The position numbers and the translations under genes are program-made. Under the pieces are notes generated by a model. It was not told where the DNA came from and did no database searches. It worked only from the letters and a program-made list of their open reading frames with translations. This document shows, piece by piece, positions 1 to 7,323 of a DNA stretch of 36,988 bases. Each line of letters begins with the position of its first letter. Position 1 is the stretch's first letter. The stretch covers positions 1-36,988 of the forward strand of contig NZ_DLMO01000162.1 in assembly GCF_002479325.1 (NCBI RefSeq), in the 5' to 3' direction. The stretch comes from Brevundimonas sp. UBA7534 (GTDB lineage: Bacteria; Pseudomonadota; Alphaproteobacteria; Caulobacterales; Caulobacteraceae).

Positions 1-156
1 GAACACGCCCAGCGTGCCGGTGCCCGTCCGGTCGTCGCGCCGCACGCCGTTGTCCAGGATGTCGCGCAGCAGGTTCAGATACTGCCATTCCGGGTGATCG
101 GCCGGCGCGGCCCCCGTGCGGGCCTGAAGTTCAGCGATGGCGACCTGAGCGTTCAT
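1..156 (-). CDS. thyA: Thymidylate synthase, N-terminal part (cut by window edge)
   Basis: Methylates dUMP to dTMP with methylene-tetrahydrofolate in the cytoplasm. Only the first 52 codons are in the window. Translation from the ATG whose complement lies at 154-156 gives a short leader and then HPEWQYLNLL and RRDDRTGTGTLGVF. This is the conserved N-terminal signature of ThyA, with the RTGTGT phosphate-binding region. The leader before the family start is about 17 residues longer than in E. coli ThyA. The gene is transcribed leftwards, 67 bases downstream of the DUF924 gene on the same strand, so the two may be co-transcribed. No strong Shine-Dalgarno sequence is visible. The identity rests on a short but very characteristic stretch. 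Confidence 0.88.
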   Translation of the reverse strand, partial: MNAQVAIAELQARTGAAPADHPEWQYLNLLRDILDNGVRRDDRTGTGTLGVF

Positions 157-223
157 GACGGCAGATTGACCCCCGAATCACCCGAACGCCAATCGCTGTT
201 GCGATCCTCTCTTGTGGATCGAA

Positions 224-766
224 TCAGCCGCCGAAGCCGCCTTCGTCGAGGAAGGCCTGTTCATCCGGCGTGGTCTCGCGACCCAGGACGGCGTTCCGGT
301 GCGGAAAGCGGCCGAAGCGCACGATGATGTCGCGGTGGATGCGGCCCCATTTCTCCAGTTCGGGATCGCCGGCGGCCAGTTCCATGTAGCGGTCCTGATC
401 CTCGATCCGCTCGGAATGCTCGAACGGCAGCAGGACGAAGTTCTTCATCTCCGGCGCGACCGCCAGGTGATGGCCGCGCGCGACCGCCATCCGGGCGAAG
501 CAAAGGGCCAACGGATCGGTCGCGAACTGGTGCGCCGTGCCGCGAAAGCTGTTTCGCGGATACTGGTCCAGCAGCAGGATCAGGGCCAGCGCGCCCTCCG
601 GCGTCTCCATCCAGTCGTCCAGCTCGCGCCGCGCAGCGGCCCAGTGCAGGTCCCCGCCGCTGTCGCGGAACAGGGTGTCGAAGGCGGCGTCCTTGGCGAA
701 CCACTTTTCGGGCCCGGCCTCTTTCCAGAAGGCGACGACGGCGGATGGGGTTATGAGAACGGTCAT
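224..766 (-). CDS. DUF924 family protein
   Basis: A 180-residue protein of the DUF924 (PF06041) family, cytoplasmic and of unknown biochemical role. Family hallmarks are the early VVAFWKEAGPEKWF block, the central LILLLDQYPRNSFRGTAHQFATDPLA segment (here in pieces: LLLDQYPRN and FRGTAHQFATD) and the later FVLLPFEHSE motif. The ATG with complement at 764-766 is chosen because the family normally begins a few residues before the FW motif. A longer in-frame extension to 850 would lie wholly inside ilvC and is low-complexity Arg-rich. The start codon overlaps that of the divergent ilvC, so its promoter must lie inside ilvC coding sequence. It runs in the same direction as thyA. Confidence 0.85.
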   Translation of the reverse strand: MTVLITPSAVVAFWKEAGPEKWFAKDAAFDTLFRDSGGDLHWAAARRELDDWMETPEGALALILLLDQYPRNSFRGTAHQFATDPLALCFARMAVARGHHLAVAPEMKNFVLLPFEHSERIEDQDRYMELAAGDPELEKWGRIHRDIIVRFGRFPHRNAVLGRETTPDEQAFLDEGGFGG

Positions 767-1784
767 GACCCAGACCCTAGCCAATCCCTTGCCCGTCTTC
801 CATGACCGCGACTGCGACCTGTCGATCCTGCGCGGTCGCCGCGTGGCCATGATCGGCTATGGCAGCCAGGGGCGCACCCATGCGCTGAATCTGCGCGATT
901 CGGGCGTGTCCGACATCGTGGTGGGGCTGAAGCCCGAATCGAAGACCCGCGAGCAGGCGCGCGCCGACGGCTTTCGCGTCATGACGGCGGGCGAGGCGAC
1001 CGCCGGCGCCGACGTCGTGGCCGTCATGGTTTCGGACGAGGCGCATCGCGACCTGTGGCGCGACGAGCTGGAACCCAACATCCGGCCCGGCGCGGCCCTG
1101 GTCTTCGCCCACGGCCTGTCTGTCCGCTTCGGCCTGGTCCGGCCGCGCGCCGACCTCGACGTCATCCTTGCTTCGCCAAAAGGCATCGGCCCGCGCATCC
1201 GCGACCTGTATGAGGCCGGGGAGGGGGTCTTCTGCCTGTTCGGCGTGCAGCAGGACGCCACGGGCGGCGCCCATGCGCTGGGATTGTCCTATGCCGCCGC
1301 CCTGGGCTGCGGCCGCAAGGGCATCCTAGAGACCACCATGAAGGACGAGTGCGAAAGCGATCTGTTCGGCGAGCAGGTGGTGCTATGCGGCGGCGTGGCG
1401 GAGCTGATCGACGCAGCCTTCATGAAGCTGGTCGACGCCGGCTATCCGCCCGAGGTCGCCTGGTTCGAATGCTTCTACGAGACCAAGCTGGTCACCGACC
1501 TGATGTATCAGCGCGGCGTCGCCGGGGCCTTCGCCCGTATCTCCAACACCGCCGAATACGGCGCCTATCTGACGGGTCCGCGAATCATCAACGCCGCCTC
1601 GCGCGCGGCGATGGATCAGGTCCTGGCCGAGGTGCAGGGCGGGGATTTCGTGCGTCGGCTGATGGCCGACTACGATGCGGGCTCGCCCGATCTGCTGGCG
1701 CGTCGCCAGGCCCTGGGCCAGCGTTACATCGAGCAAGTGGGGGCGCATCTGAACGCCGTCGCCGACGCCGCGAACGACGCCTGA
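765..1784 (+). CDS. ilvC: Ketol-acid reductoisomerase (class I), divergent
   Basis: Catalyses the Mg- and NADPH-dependent isomerisation and reduction of acetolactate or acetohydroxybutyrate in valine, leucine and isoleucine synthesis. With the ATG at 765 it has 339 residues, the usual class I length; an ATG at 753 would add four residues. Visible motifs are VFHDRDCDL, the Rossmann GYGSQG, HGL, the metal-binding DECESDLFGEQ, FECFYETKL with both acidic residues, and ISNTAEYG with the substrate-binding Ser, so the active site looks intact. Compared with the usual alphaproteobacterial IlvC it is divergent: the normal PKGPGH block reads PKGIGPR, and the usual MRVYYDRD start is replaced by a longer leader. 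It may be a second paralogue rather than the housekeeping copy. Its start abuts the divergent DUF924 start. Confidence 0.88.
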   Translation: MTQTLANPLPVFHDRDCDLSILRGRRVAMIGYGSQGRTHALNLRDSGVSDIVVGLKPESKTREQARADGFRVMTAGEATAGADVVAVMVSDEAHRDLWRDELEPNIRPGAALVFAHGLSVRFGLVRPRADLDVILASPKGIGPRIRDLYEAGEGVFCLFGVQQDATGGAHALGLSYAAALGCGRKGILETTMKDECESDLFGEQVVLCGGVAELIDAAFMKLVDAGYPPEVAWFECFYETKLVTDLMYQRGVAGAFARISNTAEYGAYLTGPRIINAASRAAMDQVLAEVQGGDFVRRLMADYDAGSPDLLARRQALGQRYIEQVGAHLNAVADAANDA

Positions 1785-1812
1785 ACCCAAGTCTCTGAGG
1801 AAGAAGAGAGAA

Positions 1813-1889
1813 TGGTCGGAGTGAGAGGATTCGAACCTCCGACCCCTGCGTCCCGAACGCAGTGCTCTACCAGGCTGAGCCACACTCCG
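1813..1889 (-). tRNA. tRNA-Pro (CGG)
   Basis: On the minus strand the sequence folds as a complete 77-base tRNA. It has a 7-bp acceptor stem CGGAGTG/CACTCCG, a D-arm with GGCTCAGCCTGGTAGAGC, an anticodon stem CTGCG/CGCAG around loop TTCGGGA (anticodon CGG, proline), and a T-arm with GGTTCGAATCC. The CCA end is encoded at 1813-1815. It lies 28 bases after the ilvC stop, on the opposite strand. Confidence 0.95.
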
Positions 1890-1951
1890 ACCGTGGGGAC
1901 GGGCCGCTTGGCGACGCCCCGAAGTGAGGACGCGGCTTATAGCGACGGCCG

Positions 1952-3379
1952 TCAGACCCCGCAAGCACCCTTTTCACCCATCTTTCGCGCCCGCGAAAAT
2001 TGTCCTCCGAGAGGGTGTTGCATCCGAAAACGGCTTGGCGTATCTGACCGCCTCCGCCGGGCCACGGCCCTGCGGATACGCCGATCCGCTGGGGAATGGT
2101 GTAATGGTAACACTACGGTTTTTGGTACCGTCATTCTAGGTTCGAGTCCTAGTTCCCCAGCCACCGCCCTCACTGCATTTGAGCCCTTTTGACCTCTCCT
2201 GAGGGAGGTGGGTTTTACACTGGGTTTTACAGTTGGCCTTCTGTTCTGCCCTTCCTGAAGCCGGGCGATCATACCCAATCCGATAGCTTCCCCTGTGACG
2301 TAGCGCCGGGCGATCTCCTTCACACGCTGCAACTCCCACCCCAGGATCGTGGCCACGTCGTCGAGCGGCAGGCCGGCGAGGATGTAGTTCGTCGCCGCGG
2401 TGCCTCTCAGGTCATGGAAGCGCAGTCCATCCAGACCGGCGGTCGCTTCCGATCCTGAACGCGTCTGCGCCGCTTCCTCAGCATCATTGCGGGCGCGTTG
2501 TACGCCGCTGTCCAGACCGCGGCCTGGCGGTGTCCACGGTTCACCGTCGGAGGTGGACAGCACGGTCGGGCAACTGCCGCGCTCAAGGGAGCCCAGTACC
2601 TCCCGGACAGCGTCCGTGATCGGAAGGACCACGCTCTTTCGGCCCCGGCTTTTGCCGGTTTGCCAGATGATGGCGTTCTCCTTCACCGCCGCCCAAGGCA
2701 GGGCGATGAGGTCGTTCTTGCGCAGACCCGTGACCGCAGCCAGTCGGATCGCCGCCGCGATTGGCGGGTCAGCGTAGGCCAGGATGGTCTCCAGATGCTG
2801 CGGCTCCCAGATTATGTCGGCCCGGTTGACCTTGTAGATGCGCGGGAAGTTCGCGACGGGATTCGTAGCCAACTCACCCCGGTTCACGGCCCAGTTCAGA
2901 ACCAGTGACAGCGCGCCCAGAAGCTCGTCGGCGGTCTTGGGCGTGTTCGCTCGCTTGTCGCGCCAGGTGAGCAAGAAGGATCGCGCCTTAGGTGAGGTGA
3001 GGGCGGCCAGCGTTAGATCACCCAATTCCGTCCGTACGAGGTCAAGATGTTTGCGGCGATCCGTCTTGGTTCGAAGAGCCAGTGATTTGTCCTGGTTCAT
3101 CAGGTCGAGGTAGCGCGTGATCAAGCCGTAGAGTGTCGGCTCGTCGGTCGCGCTTTTCTCGGTCTTGATCTGCGCGCGATAGGCCTCCATCGCCGCCGGC
3201 GCCTTTCGGGCGACCTCTCGCGCGAGGGAGCGCAGGCTGGAAGCTTGCGCCGCCAGGATTTGCGGACCGCCGCGCCACGCGTACCAGTATTCAAAAACCC
3301 GGTTCGCCTTGGCGCGCTTGATCCTATGGACCCCGGGCAGCATCCGGGTGATCGGCAATGAAGCGGGCGAGTTCGGCAT
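1952..3379 (-). CDS. Tyrosine recombinase (phage/island integrase), C-terminus reads through tRNA-Gln
   Basis: A 475-residue site-specific integrase that would join the element to tRNA-Gln by cutting and rejoining DNA with a tyrosine nucleophile. An N-terminal DNA-binding and core-binding region spans about residues 1-180, and the catalytic domain about 185-375. Catalytic residues visible are R220 in TGLRKNDL, K243 or nearby, H322 and R325 in FHDLRGTAAT, W348 and Y360 in ARRYVTGEA. Conserved sequence ends near residue 378 (about position 2245). Residues beyond this are Arg-rich, and residues 406-430 are simply the antisense reading of tRNA-Gln. The frame stops only at 1952, in host DNA. The ATG at 3379 has AAGG just upstream; an ATG at 3343 is possible. 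It overlaps the 3' end of the excisionase-like gene, so the two are probably co-expressed. Confidence 0.9.
   Translation of the reverse strand: MPNSPASLPITRMLPGVHRIKRAKANRVFEYWYAWRGGPQILAAQASSLRSLAREVARKAPAAMEAYRAQIKTEKSATDEPTLYGLITRYLDLMNQDKSLALRTKTDRRKHLDLVRTELGDLTLAALTSPKARSFLLTWRDKRANTPKTADELLGALSLVLNWAVNRGELATNPVANFPRIYKVNRADIIWEPQHLETILAYADPPIAAAIRLAAVTGLRKNDLIALPWAAVKENAIIWQTGKSRGRKSVVLPITDAVREVLGSLERGSCPTVLSTSDGEPWTPPGRGLDSGVQRARNDAEEAAQTRSGSEATAGLDGLRFHDLRGTAATNYILAGLPLDDVATILGWELQRVKEIARRYVTGEAIGLGMIARLQEGQNRRPTVKPSVKPTSLRRGQKGSNAVRAVAGELGLEPRMTVPKTVVLPLHHSPADRRIRRAVARRRRSDTPSRFRMQHPLGGQFSRARKMGEKGACGV
2090..2163 (+). tRNA. tRNA-Gln (UUG), integration target
   Basis: A complete 74-base tRNA. 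The acceptor stem is TGGGGAA/TTCCCCA, the anticodon stem ACGGT/ACCGT surrounds loop TTTTGGT (anticodon UUG, glutamine), the T-arm reads AGGTTCGAGTCCT, and CCA is encoded at 2161-2163. An integrase gene on the opposite strand begins at its 3' side and reads through it. Its 3' half is therefore the probable attachment site of the element to the right. The tRNA is intact, as expected when the element carries a copy of the 3' end. Confidence 0.95.
2209..2232. repeat. Tandem 12-bp repeat at element end
   Basis: Two adjacent copies of TGGGTTTTACAC/G lie at 2209-2220 and 2221-2232, 46 bases inside the tRNA-Gln 3' end and within the tail of the integrase frame. Tandem short repeats next to an attachment core are typical of arm-type integrase or excisionase binding sites. 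That role is inferred from position. Confidence 0.6.
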
Positions 3380-3575
3380 CGGCCTTGTTCACGTTCAGTT
3401 CCGCAGAAGAATCCAGTCCGGCCAGCCGGTCAAGATGGGCGTCCAGAACCTTGCGGTCGTATCGATGTCGTGTTCCGAGCCGCACGTGCCCGAACGATAG
3501 TTTGCGGACGCTGGCCGCTGGCAGGCCCAGGTACTCTGCGGCCTCCTTTTCAGTGAAGAGCCGAGGCTCGGTCAT
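3324..3575 (-). CDS. Excisionase-like helix-turn-helix protein
   Basis: A small 83-residue protein with a MerR/AlpA-like HTH: LFTEKEAAEYLGLPAASVRK is followed by a wing-like segment GTRHRYDRKVLDAHLDRL. Such proteins act as excisionases or recombination directionality factors, or as regulators of the adjacent integrase. The ATG with complement at 3573-3575 is chosen because AGGAGG lies about six bases upstream. A longer frame to 3668 has no such site, and its extra residues do not resemble the family. Its 3' end overlaps the integrase start by 56 bases, a common xis-int arrangement. Whether it promotes excision or regulates transcription cannot be told from sequence. Confidence 0.75.
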   Translation of the reverse strand: MTEPRLFTEKEAAEYLGLPAASVRKLSFGHVRLGTRHRYDRKVLDAHLDRLAGLDSSAELNVNKADAELARFIADHPDAARGP

Positions 3576-3877
3576 GTGACGCCTCCTGAGCCGCTGCGCG
3601 AGGATCGCGAGAAGCTGAGTCGAGCGCGATGTGCAGACAAGCGCTACCCGTAGGTTTCCGGTAGCCACAGACTTTTACGAGCCTGACCGTTTGACGCGTG
3701 CAGCCAGACGCCTTCCTTGCGACCTGTGGTGACGGGACTGAGCTTCGGGTGATCGTCGCGTTTTAGGCCTCGTCGAACCCGCCGCGCAGAATGCTACAGG
3801 CGCCAGACGTCACTCCGCGTTGACTGGTCGTCCGATGGCGGGCCGATCGGCAAGCAGGACTTTCGGCGCTCTGCCTT
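3576..3877. other. Gene-free stretch between copper ATPase and xis
   Basis: About 300 bases with no convincing coding sequence on either strand. It presumably holds the promoter of the xis-int pair, since AGGAGG of xis lies at its left edge (complement of 3582-3587). No clear hairpin terminator or repeat was found. Confidence 0.5.
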
Positions 3878-6229
3878 CTACAGCCGGACGCCCTTAAGCC
3901 GTAGGGCGTTGGAGATGACGCTGACAGACGACAGCGACATGGCCAGGGCGGCGATCATCGGACTGAGCAGCAGGCCGAAGGCCGGATAGAGGACGCCCGC
4001 CGCCAGAGGCACGCCGAGCGCATTGTAGCCGAAGGCGAAGCCGAGGTTCTGGCGGATGTTGCACACCGTGGCGCGCGACAGGCGTCGCGCCCGGACGATG
4101 CCGTTCAGGTCGCCGCTGAGCAGGGTGACGCCCGCGCTCTCGATCGCCGCGTCCGAGCCCGCGCCCATCGCCACCCCGACGTCTGCGGCGGCCAGGGCGG
4201 GCGCGTCATTGACCCCGTCGCCGGCCATGGCGACGCGACGGCCTTCAGCCTTCAGGGCTTCGACCACGGCGGCCTTGTCGGCGGGGCTGACGTCGGCGCG
4301 GACCTCATCAATGTTCAGGCGGGCAGCGATGGCACGGGCCGTGGTTTCGTTGTCACCGGTCAGCATCAGGATGCGAACGCCCTCGGCGTGCAGGGCCGCG
4401 ACCGCCTCGGCCGTGGTCGCCTTGACCGGGTCGGCCACAGCCAGCAGGCCCGCGGGCGCGCCGTCCACGGCCACGATGACCACGGTCGCTCCATCGGCGC
4501 GCAGGGCGTCGGCCGGGGCGGACAGGCCGGAGGCGTCGACGTCTTCGTCCTTCAGGAAGCCGACTGAACCGATCAGCACGCGGCGGCCCTCGACCAGGCC
4601 CAAGGCCCCGCGCCCGACGGGGCTGTCGAAGTCCTCGGCGGCGGCGGGCGTGATCCCGCGCGCGGAAGCGCCCTCGGTGATGGCGCGGGCGATGGGGTGC
4701 TCGCTGGCCCGCTCGACCGCGGCGGCGAGGCGCAGCAATTCGGCCTCGTCGAAACCGGGCGCGGGCTGGACGGCGGTCAGGGCGGGGCGGCCCTCGGTCA
4801 GGGTGCCGGTCTTGTCGACCACCACTGTGTCGACAGAGGCGAAGGTTTCCAATGCTTCCGCGTCGCGGATCAGTATGCCCGCCTGGGCGCCGCGCCCCAC
4901 CCCGACCATGATCGAGATGGGCGTGGCCAGACCCAGGGCGCAGGGGCAGGCGATGATCAGCACGCTGACCGCCGCGACCAGCGCATAGGCCAGACGCGGC
5001 TCCGGCCCGATCACAGACCAGACGATGAAGGCCGCGACCGCCGCCAGCACCACGGCGGGCACGAACCAGGCGGAGACGCGGTCGGCCAGCCGCTGGATCG
5101 GCGCGCGGCTGCGCTGGGCCTTAGCCACCAGGGCGGCGATCTGGTTCAGCAGGGTGTCGGCTCCGACCTTCTCGGCCTCCATCACGAAGCCGCCGGTGGC
5201 GTTCAACGAGCCCGCGATCAGATCGTCGCCGACCTGCTTCGTCACCGGCAGGGATTCACCGGTGACGAGCGACTCGTCCAGCGATGCCCGGCCTTCGATC
5301 AGGCGGCCATCGACCGGGACTTTCTCGCCCGGCCGCACGCGCAGGCGGTCGCCCACGGCAATGTGTTCGACGGCGATCTCCTCGTCCGTTCCGTCCAACC
5401 GGATGCGCAGGGCCTGTTTTGGCGCCAGGTCCAGCAGGGCTCGGATGGCGCCGGAGGTACGTTCGCGGGCGCGCAACTCCAGCAGTTGGCCCAAGAGCAC
5501 CAGGGTGACGATGACGGCGGCGGCCTCGAAATAGAGGGGCGGCTGGCCGTGCATGTCCTTGAAGGCGTCGGGGATCAGGTCGGGCGCGACGACCGAGGCC
5601 GTGCTGAAACCCCAGGCGACCAGGGTCCCGAGCGCGATCAGGGTGAACATGTTCAGGTTCCAAGTCCTGACCGAGGTCCAGCCGCGCGCGATGAACGGCC
5701 AGCCCGCCCACAACACCACCGGCGTCGCCAGGGCGAACTGGACCCATCCGCTCCAGCCGTGGGGTAGGGGAATGTGCAGACCGAGCAGGTGCGAGCCCAT
5801 CTCCATCACGAACAGGGGGACCGTCAGGACGGCGCCGACGACGAACCGGTGGGTGAAGTCGGCGATCTCGGGATTGGGGCCGGCGCCGGCCGTGGCGTCT
5901 TCCGGCTCCAGCGCCATGCCGCATTTTGGACAGGCTCCCGGGCCGATCTGGCGCACCTCGGGGTGCATGGGGCAGGTGTAGATGACGCCGGGCTTGACGG
6001 GTTCGGGCGCGGCGGGCGTCAGGTATTTCGCCGGATCAGCGACGAACTTCGCTCGGCAACCGGCCGAGCAGAAGTGGAACTCGTGCCCGTCGTGCGTCGT
6101 ATGGTGGGTCGTCTTCGCCGGATCGACCGTCATGCCGCAGACGGGATCCTTCGCTGTGGCGTTGGTCGAGGATTGGGCGTCGGGGCCCTGGGAATGACGG
6201 TGATCGTGCGGGCTATGGTCATGCGACAT
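3878..6229 (-). CDS. copA: Copper-translocating P1B-type ATPase with YHS and metal-binding domains
   Basis: Pumps Cu(I), or possibly another soft metal, out of the cytoplasm using ATP; inner membrane. The 783-residue protein has a His-rich N-terminus, a YHS domain (about 28-70, with DPVCGM and FHFCSAGC), a heavy-metal-binding domain (about 84-108, YTCPMHPEV and CPKCGM) and eight predicted membrane helices. It also has the actuator TGES (323-326), the transport motif CPC (428-430), the phosphorylation motif DKTGT (472-476), SEHPIA and the hinge GDGVNDAPA. There is no classical GMxCxxC domain; the YHS and CPMHP modules replace it, as in the copper/silver ATPases found with CsoR regulators. GAGG lies upstream of the ATG. 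It is divergent from csoR and shares an operator region with it, which supports copper control. Confidence 0.92.
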   Translation of the reverse strand: MSHDHSPHDHRHSQGPDAQSSTNATAKDPVCGMTVDPAKTTHHTTHDGHEFHFCSAGCRAKFVADPAKYLTPAAPEPVKPGVIYTCPMHPEVRQIGPGACPKCGMALEPEDATAGAGPNPEIADFTHRFVVGAVLTVPLFVMEMGSHLLGLHIPLPHGWSGWVQFALATPVVLWAGWPFIARGWTSVRTWNLNMFTLIALGTLVAWGFSTASVVAPDLIPDAFKDMHGQPPLYFEAAAVIVTLVLLGQLLELRARERTSGAIRALLDLAPKQALRIRLDGTDEEIAVEHIAVGDRLRVRPGEKVPVDGRLIEGRASLDESLVTGESLPVTKQVGDDLIAGSLNATGGFVMEAEKVGADTLLNQIAALVAKAQRSRAPIQRLADRVSAWFVPAVVLAAVAAFIVWSVIGPEPRLAYALVAAVSVLIIACPCALGLATPISIMVGVGRGAQAGILIRDAEALETFASVDTVVVDKTGTLTEGRPALTAVQPAPGFDEAELLRLAAAVERASEHPIARAITEGASARGITPAAAEDFDSPVGRGALGLVEGRRVLIGSVGFLKDEDVDASGLSAPADALRADGATVVIVAVDGAPAGLLAVADPVKATTAEAVAALHAEGVRILMLTGDNETTARAIAARLNIDEVRADVSPADKAAVVEALKAEGRRVAMAGDGVNDAPALAAADVGVAMGAGSDAAIESAGVTLLSGDLNGIVRARRLSRATVCNIRQNLGFAFGYNALGVPLAAGVLYPAFGLLLSPMIAALAMSLSSVSVISNALRLKGVRL

Positions 6230-6263
6230 GGGCGATCCTCGACCTTAACTATGGACCGCAATT

Positions 6264-6280
6264 ATACCCCCATAGGGTAT
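6264..6280. promoter_or_regulatory. Putative CsoR operator between copA and csoR
   Basis: A perfect inverted repeat ATACCC-5-GGGTAT lies in the 85-base gap between the divergent copA and csoR genes. G-tract palindromes of this form (TACCC...GGGTA) are the known binding pattern of CsoR-family repressors. It is well placed to block both promoters. Confidence 0.75.
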
Positions 6281-6314
6281 TTTGCAAATGGGTGATCCAC
6301 GCTATGATCCGACC

Positions 6315-6587
6315 ATGCATCACCACGACAAGCCCGCGCTGACCAAGCGTTTGAACCGCATCGAGGGCCAGGTGCGCGGCGTCTCGCGTATGGTGGAGGA
6401 CGGCCGCTATTGCATCGACATCCTGACCCAGGTCCGGGCCATTAAGGCCGCCTTGGGCCGGTTCGAAAACGAGATGCTGAAGGGGCACCTCAGCCACTGC
6501 GTCGAGGACGCCATCGTCTCGGGTGACCCAGCGGAGCAGCGTCGCAAGATCGAGGAGATCATCGCCCTGTTGGATCGGGTAGGTTGA
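6315..6587 (+). CDS. csoR: CsoR-family copper-sensing repressor
   Basis: A 90-residue all-helical repressor of the DUF156 family, which leaves DNA on binding Cu(I). The core KRLNRIEGQVRGVSRMVEDG is typical. The Cu(I) ligand set is present: Cys in RYCIDIL, and His and Cys four residues apart in GHLSHC. This fits the Cys-His-Cys type rather than the His-rich RcnR or the formaldehyde FrmR type. The ATG at 6315 gives the normal N-terminus MHHHDKPAL; an ATG at 6288 would add nine residues and sit very close to the operator. No strong ribosome site is visible for either. It is probably autoregulated and also controls the divergent ATPase gene. Confidence 0.88.
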   Translation: MHHHDKPALTKRLNRIEGQVRGVSRMVEDGRYCIDILTQVRAIKAALGRFENEMLKGHLSHCVEDAIVSGDPAEQRRKIEEIIALLDRVG

Positions 6588-6727
6588 TTGGCGCAATGCG
6601 CGCCGTTAGCGCACACTTTGTTCCGGCTCGGCTGTCTTCTGACGCATCCGATACGAGCGCACTTTTCGAATGCCGAAAGCGCGCGACCCGGATGTTTTCC
6701 GACGGTCACTGAGGTCCTGAAGACGGA

Positions 6728-6752
6728 GATATCGGCCCCTTAGAGCCGATAT
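6728..6752. repeat. Inverted repeat between csoR and RidA genes
   Basis: Arms GATATCGGC and GCCGATATC are separated by eight bases. The repeat lies between the convergent csoR and RidA-family genes. It could form a hairpin on either strand, but no T-run follows, so it is only a weak terminator candidate. Confidence 0.5.
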
Positions 6753-6768
6753 CCGATCCGCAGGGCTA

Positions 6769-7200
6769 TCAACAGGGATGTGAAATGCCGGGGTCAGCCT
6801 TGGGGAAATCCCCTGGCACGCGGGCAATCACCTTTATCTCGAAATCGAACCCTGCCAGCCAAGTGGCTCCGATGGCGGTCCAGTTGGGGTAAGGCGGTCC
6901 GCCGAGAAGCTCTGCTCGGACAGCCATCACCGTCTCCAGTTGGGCGTCTGGGTTCGTGTGGAAGGTGGTCACATCGACGATGTCGTCGAACCCGCAGCCG
7001 GCGGCGGTCAAGACTCCTTCGAGATTTGCGAACGCCCTTCTGACCTGATCCTCAAACGAAGGCTCGGGCGAGCCGTCTTCGCGACTGCCGACCTGTCCGG
7101 ACACAAAGACGAGGTCACCGGACCGAATGGCGGCGGAATAGCGATGAAGATCGTAAAGGGCGTGACGATTGGGTGGGAAGATCGCTTCGCGGTCAGACAT
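6769..7200 (-). CDS. RidA/YjgF/YER057c family protein
   Basis: A 143-residue protein of the RidA superfamily, whose archetype hydrolyses reactive enamine/imine intermediates made by PLP enzymes; cytoplasmic trimer. Family features are YSAAIRSGDLVFVSGQVG near the N-terminus, FANLEGVLTAAGCGFDDIVDVTTF in the middle (here cited in parts: LTAAGCGFDDIVDVTTF) and the C-terminal FEIKVIARVP. The key Arg usually found before the C-terminus (RxxVEV type) is not evident: the ending reads FEIKVIA. Deaminase activity is therefore uncertain and it may belong to another Rid subgroup. It is divergent from a LysR gene 124 bases away, which probably regulates it. Confidence 0.82.
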   Translation of the reverse strand: MSDREAIFPPNRHALYDLHRYSAAIRSGDLVFVSGQVGSREDGSPEPSFEDQVRRAFANLEGVLTAAGCGFDDIVDVTTFHTNPDAQLETVMAVRAELLGGPPYPNWTAIGATWLAGFDFEIKVIARVPGDFPKADPGISHPC

Positions 7201-7323
7201 TGGAGTTACGTCTCGGTTGTTGAGGTTTTGCGCCGAGCTTGTCGGGGCTGATCGAAGGTAGGAGACGTCGATTTGATCGGTTAGACGTTCAATTCCGCAC
7301 GAGTTGATGAAATAATCCCACGA

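Noticed and set aside
3878..6229. Long plus-strand frames across the copper ATPase
   Set aside because: Antisense shadows caused by high GC; the minus-strand product has every P-type ATPase motif.
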